Positions 37,901-45,337 of a DNA stretch of 64,000 nt are shown piece after piece. This stretch comes from Aquimarina longa SW024. GTDB taxonomy: Bacteria > Bacteroidota > Bacteroidia > Flavobacteriales > Flavobacteriaceae. Each line of letters opens with the position of its first letter. Positions within the stretch are counted from its first letter, which is position 1. The DNA lies in the NCBI RefSeq assembly GCF_001401755.1, contig NZ_KQ474099.1, positions 127,926 to 191,925 of the forward strand, given 5' to 3'. The notes under the pieces are model-generated. The model did not search any database, was not told the origin of the DNA, and saw nothing but the letters and a program-made list of their open reading frames with translations. Position numbers and translations under genes: made by a program.

Positions 37901-40517
37901 CGAGGACAGTACCTTTCTGGAGTTGACCAATCGAACTGGTAGCAAAGGTACTTTTATCTATGATGCAGATAAAGACCCCTACTCTTTTAAAATCACCATC
38001 GTTTTACCCAATAAGGCAGACCGATTTAAAAGTGAAGCCTTTAGAAAATTTACAGAACGGTTGATTCAACTGGAAACCCCTGCCCATATTGTCATTGATT
38101 TTAAATGGATGAACGGTAGCTGTGGAAGAAATTTTGAAAAAGAGTATAGTGCTTGGAAAAAAGGTGTTTATAAAATGCAACCTCATCATTTTCAAAACAG
38201 AACAGAGTTTACAGATCCTCTTAAGAAAGCACTACAAACCGAACATCTGTTAATGCCCAACGATACGACAGCAATATTAGGAGCTTCTATCCTCGATTTA
38301 CAAAATAACCTAGTCACTAAATTGAATACCTCATGTCAACTAAAGCTTACATTTTATGATGCCGATGACAAAGGGATTTCTGCCTTAAACGGAACGCTCT
38401 CTTTTGAAGATACCAAAACAGATATTCATCACATCAAGATTAGTGAAACAGGAGGATTACTAAGTGTTTATAAGTGGGAAAAAGAAAACTGGAATCTAAT
38501 AAAAGAGTCTGCGCAGATTACTCAACACTATTTTAATGTCAACAAATATTTTGAAAAAAATAAGTTAGGATTAATCACTAATTATGGAGGTGCAGGAGAA
38601 TACCGCATAGTATACCAAGTAAAAAAACAATTGGTAGAACAAATCATTAAGGTCAATAAAGAAATCATTCCTATTCATATACAGATAGGAAATTCGGATC
38701 AAATATTAACTTTTAACACCGCAACAGATGACATATTCCGTATTTCGAATAAAACATGGGATGATCATTTTGTACAGTTCGAACCTAGATCTATCTCCAA
38801 TAATGACAGAGTAAAAACATATGGTACTGCGCTACTGTCTTCTGCAACCAAAAAACTACCACCAACTCTAATTAGTAAGGACAAAGCAGAGAATGTATTA
38901 CTTTCTGATATCTATACTAAATATGGCGCTGGCAACTATCATATCACCTATCAACTAGGTGATCAGACTACCCATGGTAATCTAGAATTATACCTTGATC
39001 TCTCTGCCAAAGTTTTCCATAAGAAAACAGAAATCCCTCCTAACAATGACAATGTTATAATGATCCCTTCAGAAATCAGGAGTTTCAAAATACAATTTGA
39101 TGTCCCTAAAGGATCTCTTACAGTATATAAAAGAGATGATGTCATTACAAGTATTTCTGCGGACACTCCAGAAAGTACAGAATCCATAAACAACGTTCCG
39201 TATGGTACTATAGCGTATTATGAAAAAATTACTCATCTCACCATAGATAGAGACAAAACAACTATTTATCAAGATGATCAATACTACACTTTTGTGTACA
39301 GACATTCTGGGATAGAAACACAGATAACTATACTGCTAGTCGCGCCTCCACCATCACCAACAATAGAAATATTAGAAGATGGGAATGTATTAGACACTAC
39401 TCCCTATGCCTTGAGTATGAAAAACGAAAGTTCTATATATTCAGCTAGATTACACCCTAAAGAAGGAGTCGCCAACCTCTGGACAAACATCAATGGTGAA
39501 CAAAAAATAATAAACCTGTTTACAACTGATCATGATCAGTATATCAAAAAACTAGATTTAAACGATTTATATCAGATAGGAGCCATAGGACCTTTTTATA
39601 TTTCATACAAAAATAAACAAGGAGAAACTATAATAGATTTCACCCTAATCCCAAAACAGATCCAGGAAGATCCAACAATATTGCTCTATCAAAATGGAAA
39701 GAAAGTAGAAAATCCTACTATTCTAATCGAGCAAGATCTATATGAAATGAGGTGTACACCCATCGGAGGCATCAGAGAAATCCAGAAAGTATTGGACTAT
39801 GGCTTTCAAACCATAGAAAGTCTACAAATTAACGATAACAATAGTCTAGAAAAACTAGATATACAACATCTCTTTGATACCTACGGCAAAGGAACCTATC
39901 AAGTGGTATATAGCATAACGTATAAAAAACAGCATATCTCTTTTACTATTGATAAAGCAACGTTAGCTATTATAAACAGTGCTACAAAACAACCCGTTCT
40001 TACTGTACATGATGAATACACCCTCATATTTGATTATACCGATACCTCACAATATTTTTCATTTGAATTTGCAGGAAAATCAGGAAAATTGATCTTAACA
40101 GATTCTGACAATAAGCAAATTGGCAAATCTACCTTAGATGGTAAAATCCAGCTTACAATGGCTGATCTACCTAGTGAAGTATACCAACTCGTCTTTAGTG
40201 CAGAAGATGGAACAAAAATAAAAGAACGTATCAGAGTCATTAATCTTAACCCCGTTTTTAGCCTTACCGAAGTAGAAAAAATATCTGAAGGATTGTATAA
40301 AGTAGTCGCTAAACCAAACTATCCTACTGTCAGTACGTATGTCTGGAGAATAGATGATGTTTTTATATCACGAGCTAAAAACCCAAAATTGTCCCTTGAT
40401 TTTAGTAATAAAGAAACCATATCCGTTCAATTGACTATGCATCAAGATGATGAAGAGCAAGCCTATGCCATTAATGTAACTAGAGCATCCTTAAACAGGT
40501 TAATCACCAATAAATGA
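34959..40517 (+). CDS. giant Afp12-like baseplate protein with C-terminal beta domains
   Basis: The 1852-residue protein has an Afp12/Pvc12-type core over about residues 1-1060: TFDFDTLMREARKHITALAG, NSSDPGITQLEVLAFCIADL near the start, and MHIVEHILLRPRT, RKFTERLIQLETPAH and FEKEYSAWK near the core end. From about 1080 to 1852 it carries a tail with little helix, composed of repeated beta-strand units of about 90-110 residues beginning with patterns such as LTFYDAD, EIRSFKIQFD, and finishing with a PKD/Ig-like module (ASTYVWRIDD-like). The tail could be an exposed adhesin-like arm. The stop overlaps the next start (ATGA). An upstream gap of 111 bases holds no gene. Confidence 0.85.
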   Translation: MSTTTKKTTFHQTFDFDTLMREARKHITALAGQLWSDHNSSDPGITQLEVLAFCIADLSYRTSFGVDDILAGYKGGKSLDIDLPLADAVLPNHPVSIKDLRKVLLDMPHPEYVPPVSNNAVTSPRLLLRNAFPVIAENTEIPFFAVSQNGKDSFLNFKDEHLFNQIDALDTLQNLQPEKDKTTAVTFEKSTSIQKNSSVQHTTTNSASAPSKSHIGSTSSIYRQPTKSYSRTIKYKHVDPIILNGLYNIQLEFEEDPNNSLNHLKDLNQNYFEEIIPVGTNQYTISVLLPYWDDIQWSLRNVDLNNATTALQYKEIQPGENYFIAVDKLNYDDYFYEYYAELILDKHPITAFIKLKTDIRSSITIAGKTYPFTVNFLDWNELSNGVKRNYTGYDPVTAFEKAVNVSIDDTENIFDIQSSFTITKPGKKPKTIKLLTRITFEPDATLPDNYKVSSELKKVYRFLFKEQIDLENSIYNRMDTIATSTTGMYHQYLEKLNRVFKLLYDQPKNLWSYLGKYRNLGEDFSKFTASRVQEIALFGNVLLAPNTNANKTLAEIYFKIDQFLNPFISFNSLSQMVDRGYQFDQLFNGPLLQHGFIEDKELDNLQRKSVVYTSDLIKIIMDVDGVTAVEDFNISSYIDNRLMGRNVINCLSLTNSDIYKPRFSLEKSGITIQIDEKTELLDKKAIKDWYAKKREQRKATQIPDSSYYEVSVPLGNDMEIEAYKSIQHDFPEVYGIGAYGLPLDATTERKANAKQLKAYLLPFEQLLSNYLKQVAHLPELFSYNRDIEGTYAYQPLYDVPDVQSLFKDFVQSNDTWETFKQDPNNNNGYQSILKNDAKKDFGSRRNRFLSHLLARFGESFEAYATQLFDQHKVLLNNVNQTGLYKEKREEELVRLIDDKISFGEDYKKVSGERYNAFDTTVKQLTTLSAWQDDTIGSYKLRLCRLLGIKTTGNEFIFGTGDQGTDKEGMHIVEHILLRPRTEDSTFLELTNRTGSKGTFIYDADKDPYSFKITIVLPNKADRFKSEAFRKFTERLIQLETPAHIVIDFKWMNGSCGRNFEKEYSAWKKGVYKMQPHHFQNRTEFTDPLKKALQTEHLLMPNDTTAILGASILDLQNNLVTKLNTSCQLKLTFYDADDKGISALNGTLSFEDTKTDIHHIKISETGGLLSVYKWEKENWNLIKESAQITQHYFNVNKYFEKNKLGLITNYGGAGEYRIVYQVKKQLVEQIIKVNKEIIPIHIQIGNSDQILTFNTATDDIFRISNKTWDDHFVQFEPRSISNNDRVKTYGTALLSSATKKLPPTLISKDKAENVLLSDIYTKYGAGNYHITYQLGDQTTHGNLELYLDLSAKVFHKKTEIPPNNDNVIMIPSEIRSFKIQFDVPKGSLTVYKRDDVITSISADTPESTESINNVPYGTIAYYEKITHLTIDRDKTTIYQDDQYYTFVYRHSGIETQITILLVAPPPSPTIEILEDGNVLDTTPYALSMKNESSIYSARLHPKEGVANLWTNINGEQKIINLFTTDHDQYIKKLDLNDLYQIGAIGPFYISYKNKQGETIIDFTLIPKQIQEDPTILLYQNGKKVENPTILIEQDLYEMRCTPIGGIREIQKVLDYGFQTIESLQINDNNSLEKLDIQHLFDTYGKGTYQVVYSITYKKQHISFTIDKATLAIINSATKQPVLTVHDEYTLIFDYTDTSQYFSFEFAGKSGKLILTDSDNKQIGKSTLDGKIQLTMADLPSEVYQLVFSAEDGTKIKERIRVINLNPVFSLTEVEKISEGLYKVVAKPNYPTVSTYVWRIDDVFISRAKNPKLSLDFSNKETISVQLTMHQDDEEQAYAINVTRASLNRLITNK

Positions 40518-41977
40518 GTTCTAAAAACATTGTCATACAAAAGCTAAAGCTAGATATTTATATGGATGAACATCCCCATCCACAGGAGTTTCTAAACAAA
40601 AGTACCACAGAAATGAAAGAATCAGTGATGCCTTTGGTTTTAGAACAATTGAAAAACTATGATTTTGGAAAGCAAAATCTAGCAGTAGATAGTATAGCAT
40701 TAACCATAAAACGAGACTCTTTTACAGATTGGACTACAGATATCAGTAAAGCCATTACAGACAAGATTGTAACCTGTATCAATCCTGTAAAAGATATGGT
40801 TGACACGAATACAGCATTTCTTATGGAAACAGGTGTAACACCTCATTCTAAAACCAAAAGGATTGTTGATATCATGCAACATTTTCTTACTCATGGTACA
40901 CTACCCTGGTGGAAAACCGCTTTAGAAGTAAACACCTATAGAGATCTCGAAAAAATATGGCTTGACAAAAAGGTAACTCTTAAAGAGACATTAGGTTTTG
41001 CTGCATTTTTAAAAAATTACCCCCAAGCCATTACCCGTTTTGTTCGTCAGGCTTCTCCTGTGCTATTAAATGAATGGGTAAGAACATTGACGGATCAACG
41101 GGTTTACAGATTTATAAATATCCTTCTGGATATGACCGAAGAAAAAGAAAATATCTATAAACCGATTATTCAGTATTTGGTAGTACAGCGAGATCAAACT
41201 ATTCCTCTTACAAAGTGGATAGCCATATTTCCTGTATTTCTAAAAAACAATAAAAATGCGACTGCATTCAGAGAGCAATTGCAAATAATTGTAAAAAAAG
41301 TGATTCCTGAGAAAGCTTCAAAAGCTCATCATTTTTTACCCGAGCTTCGTGTACTTCTTGAAAATTGTAATCAGGAACAAGAAGGTTTAGCCTCCATCAT
41401 CAATAAAACAGAGATTACAGATGACACAAAAGATAAAACATCACCAGTAGAAGCAGTTTATACAGACTATGCTGGGATTGTACTGCTTAATCCCTTCTTT
41501 CCTTCTCTGTTTAAAAATCTGGGGTATCTCGATAAAAAATACCAGTGGGTAAACGAAGCCTCTCAGGTAGAAGCAATATACCTGCTCCATTATCTGACAT
41601 CTGGCAATGAAAGGCCAACAGAAGATGAGGTATTTGTAGCAAAACTTTTAGTCGGCTATCCACTAGATGAAGTATTACCTGTATTAGATAAAAAGGAAAC
41701 TGAGCTTTTTAGCACGTCCAAATCACTACAAAAAGAAATGGACGCATTACTAGAGGCAATACATCAAAACTGGAAGCCTATGAGAAATTGCACATGGGCA
41801 GGTTTACAAAACGATTTCTTAAAACGATCGGCAAAAGTAAGCCAAACAACAAAAATGCAATATGTATTAACAATAACACCACATGCGTTAGACATTCTTC
41901 TTCCCTTAAAAAAATGGGGTATTTCCATGATTAAGTATTCTTGGATGGAAGATATGTTGCATGTGGAGTGGAAATAA
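40514..41977 (+). CDS. CIS tape-measure-family protein (Afp14 position)
   Basis: The 487-residue protein fits the contractile injection system tape measure family of Bacteroidota. IVIQKLKLDIYMDEHPHP at the N-terminus and YAGIVLLNPFFPSLFKNLGY, AIYLLHYLTSGNERPTEDE and VAKLLVGYPLDEVLP (about residues 315-400) are its conserved blocks. Tape measures set the tube length; this protein does not look like a long uniform coiled coil, so the mechanism here is assumed from the family name. It overlaps the giant baseplate gene by 4 bases. Confidence 0.82.
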   Translation: MSSKNIVIQKLKLDIYMDEHPHPQEFLNKSTTEMKESVMPLVLEQLKNYDFGKQNLAVDSIALTIKRDSFTDWTTDISKAITDKIVTCINPVKDMVDTNTAFLMETGVTPHSKTKRIVDIMQHFLTHGTLPWWKTALEVNTYRDLEKIWLDKKVTLKETLGFAAFLKNYPQAITRFVRQASPVLLNEWVRTLTDQRVYRFINILLDMTEEKENIYKPIIQYLVVQRDQTIPLTKWIAIFPVFLKNNKNATAFREQLQIIVKKVIPEKASKAHHFLPELRVLLENCNQEQEGLASIINKTEITDDTKDKTSPVEAVYTDYAGIVLLNPFFPSLFKNLGYLDKKYQWVNEASQVEAIYLLHYLTSGNERPTEDEVFVAKLLVGYPLDEVLPVLDKKETELFSTSKSLQKEMDALLEAIHQNWKPMRNCTWAGLQNDFLKRSAKVSQTTKMQYVLTITPHALDILLPLKKWGISMIKYSWMEDMLHVEWK

Positions 41978-41984
41978 ATAAATC

Positions 41985-43223
41985 ATGTACATACCAGCAC
42001 AAAAACAACAAAGTAATAATAAAGCAAGTACTTCTGGTAAAAGTATTGATCAAATAGTTGGGGATAAAAAAAATCCTGTTAATTCTAAGATAGAGGAAAC
42101 AATTCGATTTTATACATATATTAGAGATAAATATGCTAAAGTAGGAAGTTTTGTTTATGATTCGTCGCCCAAACATGAAACTCATCTTCCACCTATGGAT
42201 AATAACCTTGATTATCAAAACTATCTTAACGAATCAGAATCTGCTAATATAACATTTGAATCTGCGCTTTTAATGGAAAGTAAGCTAGCTAAAGCAAAAG
42301 GCATTTATTTTGATCGTTATATATTTAAGAAATTACGATCAGGAATGAGAGTTAATAGTGATTTTTTAAAATATGTAATTGAGAAACATGGAAAATTAGC
42401 ATCATACCAAAGAAATTTTCTAGATCATGGTATTGTTTCATTTGGAATTACTTCTGCAGATGTAGATCGATTTTATGCTACAAAACGCCCTACTTTTTTT
42501 GAAGCTGCTTTAATGGCTAAAGATGTATATGATAATCCAGAAAACACAAGAGAATTGCAAGGAGGTTGGAGAGCATCTAGACGTGAAATACCTGGGGTAA
42601 TTTATATGAATAATGAGATAGGTTTTCAATCTAGGTTATATGAAAAATTAAATAAAAATGGAGGAGTTATTGCGTACGCTTATGTAAGTCGTGGTTCAGA
42701 TGAGCTTATCGATTTCAAAGATAATTTTCAACAAGGAAGCCCTTCAAATCTTATATTTTCGAGTGCTCAGTATAATCTATCAATGGATAATGCAAAATTG
42801 ATTAGTAATAATTTAGGTGATGCAGAATTAACGATGGTAGGTCATTCTTTAGGTGGAGGATTAGCGCATGCAAATTCGGTTGTTACAGGTAGAGAATCTA
42901 TCGGTTTTAATCCTGCAGGTCTTTCGTATTTCACTAATTCTTTTGAATACAGTCCCCACCCTTTAAGCAATAGAGGTAAAGATGCATCTAGTATTATCGT
43001 GGAAGGAGAGGGTTTAAACGTTCTAAATACATTTACTACAGTTTTTGGTGCAGGGGTAAATAAAGGGGATGAGTATAAACTAGAAAATGGAGATCCTAGT
43101 ACAGTACCATTATGGATGGTAAATCCAGTTTTAGGAGCTGCTGTAGATTTTAATAACGGATTAAATCGTCATGGAATGGATACCGTATTAGATTTAATGG
43201 AAAAAAATTCATGGAAAAAATAA
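41985..43223 (+). CDS. lipase-like alpha/beta hydrolase, candidate eCIS cargo
   Basis: The 412-residue protein has a nucleophile elbow VGHSLGGGLA (Ser288) and a C-terminal HGMDT that could supply the catalytic His, as in class-3-type lipases and phospholipases. The N-terminal 35 residues are polar and low-complexity (MYIPAQKQQSNNKAST-), resembling the disordered loading signals of PVC cargo. There is no signal peptide or membrane helix. The gene sits between the tape-measure and ATPase genes, 7 and 12 bases from them, a place where no structural component is expected. Its DNA is visibly AT-richer, with more T-ending codons than the structural genes. A toxin acting on target membranes is inferred. 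No immunity gene is obvious. Confidence 0.75.
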   Translation: MYIPAQKQQSNNKASTSGKSIDQIVGDKKNPVNSKIEETIRFYTYIRDKYAKVGSFVYDSSPKHETHLPPMDNNLDYQNYLNESESANITFESALLMESKLAKAKGIYFDRYIFKKLRSGMRVNSDFLKYVIEKHGKLASYQRNFLDHGIVSFGITSADVDRFYATKRPTFFEAALMAKDVYDNPENTRELQGGWRASRREIPGVIYMNNEIGFQSRLYEKLNKNGGVIAYAYVSRGSDELIDFKDNFQQGSPSNLIFSSAQYNLSMDNAKLISNNLGDAELTMVGHSLGGGLAHANSVVTGRESIGFNPAGLSYFTNSFEYSPHPLSNRGKDASSIIVEGEGLNVLNTFTTVFGAGVNKGDEYKLENGDPSTVPLWMVNPVLGAAVDFNNGLNRHGMDTVLDLMEKNSWKK

Positions 43224-43235
43224 AACCTTTATTTA

Positions 43236-44561
43236 ATGATAACTTCCATAAAAAATATAATTGATATAGTTGTTAAACTACATGTTGCCAACATCAACAA
43301 TACAGAAAACTATGCTCTGGATGAACTTTATAACACCCAACTACAGATTGAGGATGGCGCCTTACTAGAGATTGTAAAGAAGTACAAACTCAATTTTCAG
43401 GAACAAGTAATCCTGTTATTAGCCCTTACCCCCTATTTTTCGCCACAAACATTAGATATATTTCTAGCAAAAAATCCCAACTTCGATGTGATCTGCACAG
43501 AGTTTGGGGGAACCACCCAAACCCCACACAGAGGCGTAATCCCAACCGCAGAGACAGCAATATTTCTGCTCGCAGCACGTGATCCAGAAAAAAGAAAAGA
43601 AGTAGCTACTCTATTACTTCCAGAAAGTAAACTGGCAAAAAACAATCTGGTATCGCTAGACCCCGTAGCAGACAATATCCCTCCGCTTAGTGGTAAATTG
43701 TTACCCCATGAAGAACTGGTGCAATTACTTATGTATGGAGCAGTGAAACCCCCAGCGTTAAGCCCACATTTTCCTGCACAACAACTCACCACCACAATGG
43801 AGTGGGAAGATCTAATTGTTTCTAAAAAAACCAAAGAACAATTAAATGACCTTCAAAATTGGCTGAACTATAACCAAGCACTACAGGCACATCCCGAACT
43901 AGGAAAACGAGCCAAAAAAGGATACCGAACCCTGTTCTATGGCCCTTCTGGCACAGGAAAAACCCTTACGGCAAGCTTACTAGGTAAAAGTGCTAACAGA
44001 CCAGTGTTTAGAATAGACCTGTCGCTTATGGTATCTAAATATATAGGAGAAACAGAAAAAAACCTGTCGGGTGTATTTAAAAAGGCAGAACATAAAAATT
44101 GGATCCTTTTTTTTGATGAAGCCGATGCTTTGTTTAGTAAACGAACAGAAACCAGTAGTTCTAATGATCGTTTTGCAAATCAAGAAGTAGCCTATCTTTT
44201 ACAACGCATCGAAAATTATAACGGGATGGTCATACTGGCTTCTAATCTCAAACAAAATATAGACAGTGCCTTTATGCGCCGATTTCAATCTCTAATTTAT
44301 TTTCCTATGCCAGCAAAGAAAGAACGCAAACTCATATGGGAGAAGACAATACCTAAAGAACTCCCCCTATCTCCAGAAATTGATATGGATCGACTAGTTG
44401 ATCATTATGAGTTTTCTGCTTCACAAATCAGTAATATCGTACAATCCTGTTTTATAGATACACTGGCTACTAACACAAAAGAAATCACCAGTGACATTCT
44501 TATCAAAAACCTGAGTCAGGAGTTTAATAAAATAGATTTGTTATTCGAAAACAGGTTATAA
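43236..44561 (+). CDS. AAA+ ATPase of the eCIS (Afp15-like)
   Basis: The 441-residue protein has an N-terminal helical domain (about residues 1-190) and an AAA+ module with Walker A GPSGTGKT (236-243), Walker B ILFFDEAD (290-297), sensor motif MVILASNLKQN and an arginine finger region SAFMRRF. Afp15/Pvc15 ATPases are needed for particle assembly or cargo loading. FAANQEVAYLLQRIENY-like text here reads FANQEVAYLLQRIENYNG. It is separated from the lipase-like gene by 12 bases, which fits an assembly or loading role. Confidence 0.93.
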   Translation: MITSIKNIIDIVVKLHVANINNTENYALDELYNTQLQIEDGALLEIVKKYKLNFQEQVILLLALTPYFSPQTLDIFLAKNPNFDVICTEFGGTTQTPHRGVIPTAETAIFLLAARDPEKRKEVATLLLPESKLAKNNLVSLDPVADNIPPLSGKLLPHEELVQLLMYGAVKPPALSPHFPAQQLTTTMEWEDLIVSKKTKEQLNDLQNWLNYNQALQAHPELGKRAKKGYRTLFYGPSGTGKTLTASLLGKSANRPVFRIDLSLMVSKYIGETEKNLSGVFKKAEHKNWILFFDEADALFSKRTETSSSNDRFANQEVAYLLQRIENYNGMVILASNLKQNIDSAFMRRFQSLIYFPMPAKKERKLIWEKTIPKELPLSPEIDMDRLVDHYEFSASQISNIVQSCFIDTLATNTKEITSDILIKNLSQEFNKIDLLFENRL

Positions 44562-44578
44562 ATTTAAAAAATAAATAT

Positions 44579-45337
44579 ATGAATTTTATTGAAGAATGGG
44601 GCAGTATTGCAGGATTAGCAGGATTAGCCATAGGTGTATTTGCTATCCTGTTTAGGAGTGTAATTCAAAAAAAGATTTTTGCAAAATTAACCCGAAAACA
44701 GTCTTTTTTAATCATCATACTCTTTATGGCATTGGTATCTCTAATGTCTGTATATTCTATTTGGATATATTATAGCCATAAAACACAAGCAGCAAAATAT
44801 ATAACCGTTTTGGTACATGGTAAAAACGGAAAAGATGACTTGGTATTACCCAACAGAGGTGAGGTAAAATTGATTTATGGTGATGCCATAGTAGTCGAAA
44901 AAATCAATGCAAAAGGAGAGGCTACTTTTAAACAAATACCTGATGTTTTTTTTGACAAAAATCCGCCTGTACATATTATGTTTCATGATCCAAAAGGAGA
45001 ACCCTATTATGCAATTAATCCCGATTCTAGTTATCACCTGATAGCAGGGAGATATATCCCATTAGAAGTTACCTTGCAGGGATTATCAGAGATCAAAGGA
45101 ATAGTAAAAAATTTTGAAACTGGAGCTGTACTCGATAGTGTTAGGGTAAGTATTCTGGGAACATCGACATACTCTAATACATATGGCGAGTTTCATTTAA
45201 AAGTTCCTCCATCTTTACAACAAAAATATCAAACCGTAAGAGCCTTAAAAAATGGGTTTGAAATGTTTGAAATGGCAGACGTTCCTATTCAGACAAAAAC
45301 AGAATTTCCCATTCTTTTAAAACCTAAAAAACCGTGA
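44579..45337 (+). CDS. membrane protein with carboxypeptidase-regulatory-like domain
   Basis: The 252-residue protein has two N-terminal membrane segments (about residues 8-24 and 41-62) joined by FRSVIQKKIFAKLTRKQS, a pattern I recall from membrane modules of other Bacteroidota proteins. A soluble domain follows, with a CarboxypepD_reg-like beta-sandwich at about 175-245 (IKGIVKNFETGAVLDSVRV). It is the first of two genes closing the eCIS operon and overlaps the next by 4 bases. It is not a known particle component. A role tying the system to the cell envelope is speculation from position. Confidence 0.7.
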   Translation: MNFIEEWGSIAGLAGLAIGVFAILFRSVIQKKIFAKLTRKQSFLIIILFMALVSLMSVYSIWIYYSHKTQAAKYITVLVHGKNGKDDLVLPNRGEVKLIYGDAIVVEKINAKGEATFKQIPDVFFDKNPPVHIMFHDPKGEPYYAINPDSSYHLIAGRYIPLEVTLQGLSEIKGIVKNFETGAVLDSVRVSILGTSTYSNTYGEFHLKVPPSLQQKYQTVRALKNGFEMFEMADVPIQTKTEFPILLKPKKP

